Shown piece after piece: positions 31,951 to 40,385 of a stretch of DNA of 64,000 bases. The DNA comes from CBDIDH01 sp965277595 (GTDB taxonomy: Bacteria > Planctomycetota > Planctomycetia > Isosphaerales > Isosphaeraceae). Within the stretch, counting starts at the first letter, position 1. Each line of letters opens with the position of its first letter. The notes under the pieces are model-generated. The model made no database searches, was not told the origin of the DNA, and was given only the letters and a program-made list of their open reading frames with translations. A program made the translations under genes and the position numbers. Location of the stretch: NCBI GenBank assembly GCA_965277595.1, contig CBDIDH010000001.1, positions 434,001 through 498,000 on the forward strand. The letters are read 5' to 3'.

Positions 31951-34900
31951 GGGTCGGCTCCGCCAGGATCGGGTTCGGGTTCCGCAGCTTCGCCAGGTAC
32001 GTTGTCCTCGGCTGCGTGTTCAACTCGGCGAGCATCCCGTAATTCCTCGGGTCGGTCTTGAGGATCGAGACCGCGCTCGACTTGTCGCTGACGTCGCCGA
32101 AGGTGATCGCTCGGGTCGGACAGGCGGCCTGACAGGCCGTGATCACGTCGCCATCCTTGAGGAGGCGTGGTTTTGGCTCGCCATGCTCATCCTTGGCAAT
32201 CTCGGCACTGTAGCGGGCCTGGCTAATCCGCTGAACGCAGTAGGAGCACTTCTCCATCACGCCGCGCGCGCGGACAGTCACGTCGGGATTGTTCAGGAGG
32301 GCGAGGCTTGGGGTTCGCAAGTCGGCGAACTGAAGGAAGTTAAAGTGCCGGACCTTGTACGGGCAGTTGTTCGAGCAATACCGGGTGCCGACGCATCGGT
32401 TGTAGATCATCGTGTTCAAGCCCTCGTGGTCGTGCACGGTCGCGGCGACCGGGCAGACGAGTTCACAGGGGGCCTTCTCACAGTGCATGCAGAGCCTTGG
32501 CTGATGGATCACGACCGGATTTTCGGGGCTTCCCGCGTAATAGCGGTCGACCTCGATCCAGTGCATCTCACGGCCCTTGACAACCTGCTCCTTGCCGACG
32601 ACCGGGATGTTGTTCTCGGCCTGACAGGCCAGCACGCACGATCCGCAACCCGTGCAGGCGTTGAGGTTAACAACCATGCCCCACTGGTAATCGGGGTCGA
32701 TCGGGTTGGTGGGCGTGAAGTCGTCGTGATAGAGCGTGTCAGTCTTCTTCGGTTCGTGCTCGTGTTCGTAACCGTCGAAATGGCGAACGGCCTCGGCGCT
32801 GTGTTTGAGAAAATCATCGAGGGTCAACTCGCGGGCGATTCCGCGCTTCTTTTGTTCGTCGCCTTGCAGGGACCAGTCGACGTTGCGGTGCATCTGAGTC
32901 GACGCCAGCGTCTCGGTCCGCCCAGCCTTCCGCGCGTTGACCCCGGCGATGAACCCGGGGGCCTCGGCCGGCCAGAGGGCAAAGGCGTTGAAGCCGACGT
33001 TCTGACCGACCCGGCCCGACCGTTGGCGGCCGAACCCAAAGTGAATCGTCAACGAATCCTCGGCATGGCCGGGCATGATCCAGACAGGGGCCTCGATCCG
33101 GCTTCCCTTGTAGGAAAGCTCAATCACGTCACCCGTGTTCAGGCCCATCTTCGCGGCCGTTGCCAGGCCAACGTTCGCCGCGTTGCCCCAGGTCAGCTTC
33201 GTGACCGGCTTGGGGAGTTCCTGAAGCCAGCCGTTGTTGCTGAACCGGCCGTCCCAGACCGTCGGATCGGGCCGGAAGACGACCTCAAGGCCCGACGTTC
33301 CGCTCGATTTCGGCGGAGGTTGAAGGCCGCCGAGTGATCCTTTCAGCTCAACCGCCACGACAGGCGAGGCCGTTCCAGCAACGACGCCGGAGTGAACCGA
33401 GGCGTTCCAGAAGGGGTCAAAATCCTTTCCCGCGGGAGCCTTTTCGCGCCAGGTCTCGCGGACGATCTCGTAACCGGTCTGGCTCGGGTGCCGGAGCAGG
33501 GCGGCGATCAGTTCCGAGGCCGACCGGCCGCCGTAAAGCGGAGCGATCAGAGGTTGCTGAATGGTCGCCGTGCCGTCGAGACCGCGAACGTCGCCCCAGG
33601 TCTCAAGCTCGTGAGCCTCGGGAACGTGCCAGTCGCAGGCGGCCGAGGTCTCGTCGTCGTAGAGACCGAGACGGACCGAGAACCGGGCCTTTTGCAAGGC
33701 GGCGACGAACTTCGAACTCAGGGGCGCGGTGTAGGCGGGGTTGCCGCCGAGAATGAGCAGGACGTCCACCTTTTTCGCGTTCAGCGCGGCAATCAGGTCG
33801 TTGAGCGACTTGACCTGATCGCCGGGCTCGGCCTCGACGGGTTCGAGGTACTCGACCGGGCCGTCCTTACCCACGTTGCCCAGGGCCTGGTTAATCGCCG
33901 CGGCGAGTGCGTGAACGTAGGCGGGCTGACCCCGGCCGGCGAGGACAAGTCCCTTGCCCTTCGCCTTCTTGAGGTCATCGGCGAGGGCATCGAGCCAGCG
34001 GCCCTCGCCCTTGACAGTCTCGGCCCAGTCGCTTGCGGCAAGGCCGGAGACGCCGAGGCGTCGAGCAAGTTCCAGGGCGAAGGGGGCGACGTCGCGCGCC
34101 TTGAGCGGAAGGCGATGGTCGGCGGTCGCGCCCGTGACGGTCATCGTCGGTTCGATCGCGTAGAGCCGGTTCATCTGGCCGTCTTTGGGCTCGCGACGTC
34201 GGCCGAATCCGCGGGCATCGACGAGCCCGCCCAGGCCGTTCGCGAGAAAATCGGCATCAAGCGCGACGATCACGTCGGCCTTTTCAACCCGATAATGGGG
34301 CGTGACGTCGCGCCCGAAGATCGCCTTCAAACCGGCCGCGCGTGCGTGCGGGGCGACGGGTTCATACTGGTGCCAGACTGCCCCGGGGAAGTCCTTCAAG
34401 AGCGCCCGGATCTGGCGGGCGAGGGTCGGCGAGGTCACCGTCTCGGTCAAGATCCGAAGTCGATCACCGCCTGAAGTCCGGAGGGCATCCAGGGCGTTGA
34501 TCGCGGCCAGCAAAAAGCTATCGAATGTGCCGATCTCGCGACCGCGCATCACGACCTGCGAGCGGTCGGGATCGTACAGGCCCAGCAGCGTCGCCTGCGA
34601 AAACGCATCGATCGAGCCGAGGCTGTCGGGATGTTCGGGGTTGCCCTCAAGCATCGTCGGCCGGCCCATGTGTGCCTCGGCCACGACCCCGGTGCCAATT
34701 CCGCCGAGCGTGACCGCCGTCGCGTAGTGAAGCGGAACCCCCTGGACGAGGTTCTCGGGCTGGCGGACGTACGGCAGAATCTTTTCGGGGGGGACGCTCG
34801 CGGTGTCACAGCCGGTCAGGCTGACCCCCGCGAGAGCGAGCGAAGCCCCCATCAGCTGGAGAAAGGACCGTCGCGTGGTCGGGTCGGTCCATTCCGAGGC

Positions 34901-35059
34901 TTGCTCGGGGAACTCGCGATGGAGGTAGTTGGTAAACTCCTCCGTCTCGGCGAGTTCTTCGAGGCTCCGCCAGTAGCGGGAGCCGGTCTGCCCGTCGACC
35001 CCGGCCCGCAGGGCGTTCAGGTCGAGCCCGCTGGTCTTCCGCGTGTGGGTGTTGTTCAT
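31940..35059 (-). CDS. actB: alternative complex III subunit ActB (molybdopterin-type and Fe-S domains)
   Basis: The 1039-residue protein begins with a Tat-like signal, TTRRSFLQLMGASLALAG, ending at a lipobox-like SLTGC. A long molybdopterin-oxidoreductase-like domain with no obvious cofactor Cys follows (residues about 90-700). The C-terminal third is ferredoxin-like, with CTGCGSCVLAC, CMHCEKAPCELVCP, CVGTRYCSNNCPYK, CSYCVQR and CQAACPTRA. This is the standard fused ActB layout, which carries electrons from the quinol site to the haems. The ATG overlaps the actA stop as ATGA. Confidence 0.96.
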   Translation of the reverse strand: MNNTHTRKTSGLDLNALRAGVDGQTGSRYWRSLEELAETEEFTNYLHREFPEQASEWTDPTTRRSFLQLMGASLALAGVSLTGCDTASVPPEKILPYVRQPENLVQGVPLHYATAVTLGGIGTGVVAEAHMGRPTMLEGNPEHPDSLGSIDAFSQATLLGLYDPDRSQVVMRGREIGTFDSFLLAAINALDALRTSGGDRLRILTETVTSPTLARQIRALLKDFPGAVWHQYEPVAPHARAAGLKAIFGRDVTPHYRVEKADVIVALDADFLANGLGGLVDARGFGRRREPKDGQMNRLYAIEPTMTVTGATADHRLPLKARDVAPFALELARRLGVSGLAASDWAETVKGEGRWLDALADDLKKAKGKGLVLAGRGQPAYVHALAAAINQALGNVGKDGPVEYLEPVEAEPGDQVKSLNDLIAALNAKKVDVLLILGGNPAYTAPLSSKFVAALQKARFSVRLGLYDDETSAACDWHVPEAHELETWGDVRGLDGTATIQQPLIAPLYGGRSASELIAALLRHPSQTGYEIVRETWREKAPAGKDFDPFWNASVHSGVVAGTASPVVAVELKGSLGGLQPPPKSSGTSGLEVVFRPDPTVWDGRFSNNGWLQELPKPVTKLTWGNAANVGLATAAKMGLNTGDVIELSYKGSRIEAPVWIMPGHAEDSLTIHFGFGRQRSGRVGQNVGFNAFALWPAEAPGFIAGVNARKAGRTETLASTQMHRNVDWSLQGDEQKKRGIARELTLDDFLKHSAEAVRHFDGYEHEHEPKKTDTLYHDDFTPTNPIDPDYQWGMVVNLNACTGCGSCVLACQAENNIPVVGKEQVVKGREMHWIEVDRYYAGSPENPVVIHQPRLCMHCEKAPCELVCPVAATVHDHEGLNTMIYNRCVGTRYCSNNCPYKVRHFNFLQFADLRTPSLALLNNPDVTVRARGVMEKCSYCVQRISQARYSAEIAKDEHGEPKPRLLKDGDVITACQAACPTRAITFGDVSDKSSAVSILKTDPRNYGMLAELNTQPRTTYLAKLRNPNPILAEPTHGA

Positions 35060-35718
35060 CGGTGGCACGTTGAGCAATCCGAGAGCCGGTGGACGGGGAT
35101 ATGGTTCTTCTCGACCAGAGTTCGGCCAAGCTCGACCTGCTTCGCCTCGCTACCGGCCGACCACGCCATGTTAAAAATCTCGGCCTGGGGGCGAAGGTGC
35201 TTCTCGGGTGCCCGGTGGCAGCTCAGGCACCATTCCATCGTAAGAGGTTGGTCTTTCCAGATGAGTGGCATCTTGTCGACCCGGCCGTGACAGCTCGCGC
35301 AGCCGACCCCTTTGTTGACGTGAACCTTATGGTTAAAGTAGGCGTAATCAGGGACCTCATGAACCCGGTTCCAGCGGACCGGCTCATTCTTCCTCAGGCT
35401 GTCGCGGATTGGCGCCAGCATCGGGCTATCTCGCCAGATTTGCGAGTGGCAGGTCATGCACGTCTCGGTCGGCGGAATCCCAGCAAAGGAAGAAACTTCC
35501 ACCGAGGTGTGACAGTACCGGCAGTCCAGGCCAAGCTCACTGACGTGGTGTTCATGGCTGAACTGGACGGGTTGATCGACCGCCACATACTGGCTTGTCA
35601 CATAAGGCGATCGAAAGACCGCGTAGACGACTCCGAGCAGCCCGACCGCAAAGAACACGGCGCCAAAGATCGTGACGCGAGCAAACGTGTTCATGCTCGG
35701 GTGAAAAACCTGCACCAT
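35056..35718 (-). CDS. actA: alternative complex III subunit ActA, pentahaem cytochrome c
   Basis: ATG 35718 (GGGAGAGGTC upstream) gives 220 residues. An N-terminal anchor helix (VTIFGAVFFAVGLLGVVYAVF) is followed by five CxxCH motifs: CRYCH, CMTCH, CASCH, CLSCH and CSTCH. FSHEHHVSELGLDC and YFNHKVHVNKGVGC supply axial His residues. It is the first gene of the operon and forms the haem wire of ACIII. A longer frame upstream lacks conserved sequence. Confidence 0.95.
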   Translation of the reverse strand: MVQVFHPSMNTFARVTIFGAVFFAVGLLGVVYAVFRSPYVTSQYVAVDQPVQFSHEHHVSELGLDCRYCHTSVEVSSFAGIPPTETCMTCHSQIWRDSPMLAPIRDSLRKNEPVRWNRVHEVPDYAYFNHKVHVNKGVGCASCHGRVDKMPLIWKDQPLTMEWCLSCHRAPEKHLRPQAEIFNMAWSAGSEAKQVELGRTLVEKNHIPVHRLSDCSTCHR

Positions 35719-36379
35719 CGCCAGACCTCTCCCGTCTCTCGAACGGTCGGAGGTTCGTCGACAAACCTGTCGACGACGAACCTCTGGCCAAGCCGTCGAG
35801 CGCGGCGGCTCCTCGTTCACCCAGGAACGGGCACCGCGGACGCCGCCAACGCAATCCCGCCGGTCACTGACTGTTTGTCGCTCCGCCCCTGACAGGATTC
35901 CAGGGGAGAGGAATCTTTCAGGATCTTCCTTCAAGCCCCCTTGGCCGCGCCAAACGGGCCGGGCGCTTCAGGATAGGGAAGGGGTCTCATCTTGTCGATA
36001 CCCTAGAACCTCCGTCGTCTCGACGAAGTTAACACCGTTGGTACCCCGAGCCTCTGGTGACACCGGGCCGTCGCCTGCCATTGGGACGCGGCGACACGGT
36101 TCCTTTCGGTCCGCCTCCGAAGGGCGTAGGCCGATTGTAGTCATCCCCGTCCCCCTTCGCCAGATCCCCGTGTGAAAAATTTCACGAACTTTCTCTCGAC
36201 TCAAATCGCCCGAAGAATCGCCGTAGACCTCCCTGGCTTTTTACTACCCGCGAGACCCGCAATCGGTACAATCGGGCGCCCGGTTTGCCTGTGAAAGAGA
36301 GTTGGGCGATCGGTCAATCGATCACCCGATGTACTTTGAGATTCCCAAAAAGGCCAGAACGAAAGGACATGGAACGACG
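35719..36379. promoter_or_regulatory. divergent promoter region of the ACIII-oxidase operon
   Basis: This 661-base region holds no recognisable gene. It must include the promoter of the respiratory operon (minus strand) and that of the small plus-strand gene. At 36172-36185, GTGAAA and TTTCAC arms around AA make an operator-like palindrome. A GGTACAAT word near 36266 could be a plus-strand -10 element. Specific regulators cannot be named. Confidence 0.5.
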
Positions 36380-36706
36380 ATGACGAGGGGACGATTCTGC
36401 TTTCTGAGCCTGAGCGTGTTTGGACTTCTGACCGGACTGACAATGTCAGCCCATGCCTTTGGCGGTCATGGTGGCCGGGGAACGTATCATTACAACGGCA
36501 ACTCCGGCTACTGGGCCGGGGGCGGCTCGACGAATTGCAACACCTGCGCGACGGCAGCCCCCATGTACGCCCAGCCAACCGCGTATGCCTCACCTCAACC
36601 TGCCTACTACGCACCTCAGCCCGCGTATACAACCCCACAAAACACCGCTTACGCTCAGCCGCAATCCGCTGCGCGGCCGGTTTCCTATTATTACTACCGA
36701 CGTTGA
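36380..36706 (+). CDS. small secreted Tyr/Pro/Gln-rich protein
   Basis: From ATG 36380 the 108-residue product has a signal peptide (FLSLSVFGLLTGLTMSAHA). The mature part is Gly/His/Asn-rich with STNCNTCATAAP, then imperfect Tyr-Ala-x-Pro-Gln repeats (YAQP, YASPQP, YYAPQP) and a YYYYRR end. The composition suggests a small surface or matrix-associated protein. Similar short Tyr/Pro-rich secreted proteins are common in planctomycetes. It lies divergent from the respiratory operon. Function unknown. Confidence 0.7.
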   Translation: MTRGRFCFLSLSVFGLLTGLTMSAHAFGGHGGRGTYHYNGNSGYWAGGGSTNCNTCATAAPMYAQPTAYASPQPAYYAPQPAYTTPQNTAYAQPQSAARPVSYYYYRR

Positions 36707-36722
36707 GCCAGGCGATTCGCGG

Positions 36723-38030
36723 TCATGGGAGTGGTCCGGCGAAGAGGTCTTTGTCGGGCCACTCGCGCACGGCGTTCGCAGCCTGGTGAAGAAGAGGGTC
36801 AATCGCGGCGGCGGGTTGCTTGTCGTCGGGAGAGTCGCGGGTATTGAAGAGGACAGCCCAGTCCAGGCCATCGGCGCAGCGGACGACCAGCGAAGACGTG
36901 CCGTCGAGAGATCCGGCGTGCCAGGTGTCCGCGCCTCCCTCAGGAACCGGACGAACATCCCATCCGCAAGCGTAGAAATAAGCGCGAGGCTTGCCGTCCG
37001 CGAGAAATCCGGCCAGTCCGGGGGGACGGGCGAACATGGTCTCTATGGCCTGCGCGGAGAGGATCTTGCAGCGTTTGGGGTCATCGAAGGCCGAGGCAAA
37101 GCGGACGAGCGCCGGCGCCGAGGCGATCCAGCCGCCGTGTGCATCCAGGGCTTCGAGCGACCAGGCACCATACGGAGCGGGAACAGAACGTCCGATCGGC
37201 TGACCGACGACCGCGCGAGCCTTTTTGTCCTGGTCGTAATAATAGACCTCGGTTGCCGCCCGGTGTTCGGCAAGGGTCCGACCGAGTTGCATTTCGGTGG
37301 GTAGGATGCCCAGACGCTGGAGGATTAACGAGTGAACGGCCTCGCCGTAGGGTTTGCCGGTGATTTTCTCGATGACCCGGCCGAGGAGGCAGTAGCCGAA
37401 GTTGGAATAGGCGTGGCGTTGACCAGGGTCAAAGTCGAGCTTGCGGCGAAGCATGAACCGGATGATCTGGTCGGTACGGGCGGGGGGTTCGGTCTGAAAC
37501 GCGCGGGCAATCTCGACGGACCGAAACATCGGGTCGAAGGAAACTGAAGGGTCCCAGCCGCCTCGGTGCTGGAGAACCTCACGGACGGTTACACGCGCCC
37601 ATCTTGGGTCGGCGGGGGGTCCGTCGCCCTGGCGGATTTCGGGGCCGAGGAGATCGAGAACACCGTCGTCGAGCCGAAGTTTCTTCTGGTCAACGAGTTG
37701 AAGCAGGGCCGCAGCCGTGATCGGCTTGCTGACGCTGGCGATCCGAAAGAGAGAATGCGGGTTGACGGGTTCAGCGGTTTCGAGGTCCGCGAAGCCGAAG
37801 CCTCGGGCGTAGACGAGACGGCCGTGCCGGGTCACGGCAAGGGCCGCGCCGGGGATCGACCGGCGAGCGACGAAGTCGCGCATCAGGTTGTCGAAAGTCG
37901 CGAGCCTGGAGTCGTTAACGCCGGTAACGACCACACGTTCGGGGGATTTCTCAGGTTCCCGGGCATTGGCCGCGAGATTGAAGCGTAAGGCGTTGAAGAG
38001 AATCAGGTAACAGAAAAAAAGTCGGTTCAT
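36723..38030 (-). CDS. serine hydrolase, beta-lactamase class C family
   Basis: The 435-residue protein has a signal peptide (FFCYLILFNALRFNLAANA). The catalytic motifs are ASVSKPIT (SxxK, near residue 98), HAYSNFGYCLLG (YxN), and WHAGSLDGT (HxG, in place of KTG). This is the serine beta-lactamase/penicillin-binding-protein-like group (class C/EstB). Periplasmic location fits a peptidase, esterase or amidase role. Its ATG overlaps the stop of the preceding 150-residue gene, so the two form an operon. Confidence 0.92.
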   Translation of the reverse strand: MNRLFFCYLILFNALRFNLAANAREPEKSPERVVVTGVNDSRLATFDNLMRDFVARRSIPGAALAVTRHGRLVYARGFGFADLETAEPVNPHSLFRIASVSKPITAAALLQLVDQKKLRLDDGVLDLLGPEIRQGDGPPADPRWARVTVREVLQHRGGWDPSVSFDPMFRSVEIARAFQTEPPARTDQIIRFMLRRKLDFDPGQRHAYSNFGYCLLGRVIEKITGKPYGEAVHSLILQRLGILPTEMQLGRTLAEHRAATEVYYYDQDKKARAVVGQPIGRSVPAPYGAWSLEALDAHGGWIASAPALVRFASAFDDPKRCKILSAQAIETMFARPPGLAGFLADGKPRAYFYACGWDVRPVPEGGADTWHAGSLDGTSSLVVRCADGLDWAVLFNTRDSPDDKQPAAAIDPLLHQAANAVREWPDKDLFAGPLP

Positions 38031-38479
38031 GGAGCAAGGGCTTCGGCCGAGATGGCGGGGAGGCGATAACCGGCGCCTCGGGCGAGGCTGAGGATGTCGT
38101 CGGTGTATTCGCCGAGGTCGGTGGGAACCCCTTCGCGGAACCGGCGGTTGTTCTCGACGAACTTGTGGAACCAGTCGTGCATGTCGAGCGGGCCGAGGCC
38201 GCGGGCGAACATCTCACCGTCGTTGCCCGAGGCGTAAGGCTGGGCGACGACTCCGTGACGCTTGCCGATCTGGCTGGCCACGAACCAGCCGGAGACAACG
38301 TGGTGGGTCTTCATGAACCCTTCCCAGGAGATTAGCCAGAGAGCGTTCCCCTCCAGCCCGGCGGCCGGCTCACCGGTCGTGTTCAGTGAGAGGCAAAACT
38401 TCTCGTCACCGATCGGGCCAAGGCGGTCCGGGTTGCGGTGGATGTCAAAGCCGTGGCGGAGCACTGCGAAGTGTCTCAT
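38027..38479 (-). CDS. conserved hypothetical protein
   Basis: This 150-residue soluble protein has no signal peptide. It begins MRHFAVLRHGFDIHRNPD and contains GPLDMHDWFHKFVENNRRFREG. I do not recognise the family. The start codon is preceded by an AG-rich region, and the stop overlaps the start of the serine hydrolase by ATGA. Its function is probably linked to that enzyme. Confidence 0.65.
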   Translation of the reverse strand: MRHFAVLRHGFDIHRNPDRLGPIGDEKFCLSLNTTGEPAAGLEGNALWLISWEGFMKTHHVVSGWFVASQIGKRHGVVAQPYASGNDGEMFARGLGPLDMHDWFHKFVENNRRFREGVPTDLGEYTDDILSLARGAGYRLPAISAEALAP

Positions 38480-38716
38480 GGGAGTCGGCCTCTTCCTTCA
38501 ATCCCGGCAGGCGTCGGATACGGATTTTCCTCGCGCATTCGCGTCGACGGACCTGATCGGGATCGGACTCGGACTCGGATTGATGACGGAAGGCCATCAA
38601 CGGTCATCCTACGGCGACGGTTCGGCCGTCGCAAGAAGGTTGAGGTCGTCGTCGACGTCAATTCCGACCGGAAAGGGGCCGAGGGAGGACCGCGGCAATC
38701 CGATCGCGACCTGTCC

Positions 38717-39892
38717 TCAATGTCTGGATCGTTTGACCAGAAGGCCAAGCGAGGCAAGGCCAAGGCTCAGGAGCGTGATCGAACCGGGCTCAGGAACAGC
38801 GTAGGTGTTCAGCGTCCCAGTGAAACCCGAGGCCCCTGCCGAGGCATTCACCCCGCCGCCGGTAAGGCCGCCGCTGCCGCCAGTAAGCAGGATCAGAGCA
38901 TTCGCCAGGTCGAGCGTCCCAGGATAATATCCGATCACGATCCGGCCGCCGCCGCCACCGCCGCCACCGCTGCCGTCGTTGGGCGAGGAACCTCCGGCGC
39001 CCCCGACGCCACCATCGGCGATCAGGGAACCGGTGACGACAACCGACTGACCGTGAAGGAGGATGCCGCCGCCGCTACCTCCGCCGCCGCCGCTGCTGGC
39101 AACCGAGAGGCCCGTTCCCAGACCAGGCCCCCCGGCGCTGCCGCTGACGTCGATCGAACCACTGACGGAGATGACTCCAAGAGCGCCAATCTCGATCGCG
39201 CCGCCACCGCCGCCCCCCTTGCCCCCGGCGCCGATCATGCTGCTGGAACCGGCCCCGCCACCACCCCCCCCTTGAAGGGCGACCGTCAAATCTCCGTTCG
39301 CGCCGCCACCGGCCGCGCCGGAGAGTCCTCCCGCCGCGCCTCCCGCGCCGCCAGGAGCACCGAAGCCGCCGCCACCGCCGCCCTGCGCGCCGAGCGGGAT
39401 GCCGCTGGAACCACCACCGGCACCGCTGCCGCCGAAGGTTGACGCCCCGCCCGACCCGCCGCCAAGGCCGCCGGCGAAGCCCGTGTAAAGACTGACGTTC
39501 GGCATCGTGGACGCCTGGAAATTCACGGTCCCCGCGATCGTCGCATCGCCCCGAGAGAGGAAGGCGATCGGCAGGTTCGGTCCGCCTGGAACGGCCGTCA
39601 GCGACTGATTGGCCGTCAGGTTGATCGAGTCGAAATCAAAGACGGCGAGACCGCCGGAGAACGTCCCCGCGAGAAAGAACCCGCCGGGACCGGTCAGATC
39701 AACATAGGCACCCGAGGCGCTTGTTCCTTCGACGACGGAGTACGCTCCGGGAGCGATGGGGAAGGCCCCGAGCGAGGCAAAGGCCGTCGGGTCCAGAAAG
39801 TCGGCCGATGCGATCCGGCTAAGACCGGCCAGGCTGACGAATCCGCCAATCGCCAGCGCCAGACCGATATTCCAGTTTGTTCGGCCGACCAT
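38717..39892 (-). CDS. Gly-rich PEP-CTERM protein
   Basis: From ATG 39892 the product has 391 residues. A signal peptide (LALAIGGFVSLAGLSRIASA) precedes a beta-rich domain, then about 200 residues of Gly/Ser repeats (GGGGGG, GGAGG). The C-terminus is a PEP-CTERM sorting signal: VPEPGSITLLSLGLASLGLL followed by basic KRSRH. PEP-CTERM proteins are exported and processed by exosortase, often with exopolysaccharide. The exosortase E in this window recognises a different signal, so another exosortase is expected elsewhere. The region codes for no CRISPR or phage features. Confidence 0.92.
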   Translation of the reverse strand: MVGRTNWNIGLALAIGGFVSLAGLSRIASADFLDPTAFASLGAFPIAPGAYSVVEGTSASGAYVDLTGPGGFFLAGTFSGGLAVFDFDSINLTANQSLTAVPGGPNLPIAFLSRGDATIAGTVNFQASTMPNVSLYTGFAGGLGGGSGGASTFGGSGAGGGSSGIPLGAQGGGGGGFGAPGGAGGAAGGLSGAAGGGANGDLTVALQGGGGGGAGSSSMIGAGGKGGGGGGAIEIGALGVISVSGSIDVSGSAGGPGLGTGLSVASSGGGGGSGGGILLHGQSVVVTGSLIADGGVGGAGGSSPNDGSGGGGGGGGRIVIGYYPGTLDLANALILLTGGSGGLTGGGVNASAGASGFTGTLNTYAVPEPGSITLLSLGLASLGLLVKRSRH

Positions 39893-40124
39893 GACCACGC
39901 CCCTTTTGCCTCGTCTTCGCCGCTTCGCCCACGAGCAAAAGAAGGCCAGATGAGACGAAACGGGTCAACGATCGTGGCGTGGAATCATCAAAACGATTTC
40001 AAAAGGCAACGCGCGCGGTTTTCCCGGTATTGAAGCGAATGAGTTTTGAGCGTGACCGATGGCCTCGGTCTGAAAGTTTGCCTTTGACGATTTGTGTCAA
40101 ACCGAGTTGAGCGTGTGACCGCTG

Positions 40125-40385
40125 TCAGTCTTCTTCGTGGTCAGCGTTTGCCTCTGGAGGGGAGAGCAGCCGCTGTTTCCGAGTGAGTCGTCCCGATTTT
40201 CGGGCGTTCACGATCGCCCGCCAGACATCGTGGCGACTCAGGTTCAGTCCCGTCCGGTTCAGAAACGAGGCGTGGAGTCGCTCAAACTCTTCGGTATAGG
40301 GCAGGGCGTCGAGCGTCTTGTGGGTCCGGGTGTAGAGATCGTCGAGCAACTCCTTATGCTCATCGCAAAGACGAACGCGATTCAT
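40125..40385 (-). CDS. small Fic-associated protein
   Basis: The 86-residue charged protein begins MNRVRLCDEHKELLDDLY and contains LSRHDVWRAIVNARKSGRL, suggesting a helix-turn-helix. Its ATG overlaps the Fic stop as ATGA, so it is translated with Fic. I do not recognise the family. It might regulate or be modified by the Fic enzyme. Confidence 0.7.
   Translation of the reverse strand: MNRVRLCDEHKELLDDLYTRTHKTLDALPYTEEFERLHASFLNRTGLNLSRHDVWRAIVNARKSGRLTRKQRLLSPPEANADHEED

Noticed and set aside
31916..33337. 473-residue plus-strand frame
   Set aside because: Antisense to actB, which has conserved Fe-S ligands.
38438..39442. 334-residue Ala/Arg-rich plus-strand frame
   Set aside because: Antisense to the Gly-rich PEP-CTERM gene; GGC repeats read as GCC on the other strand.
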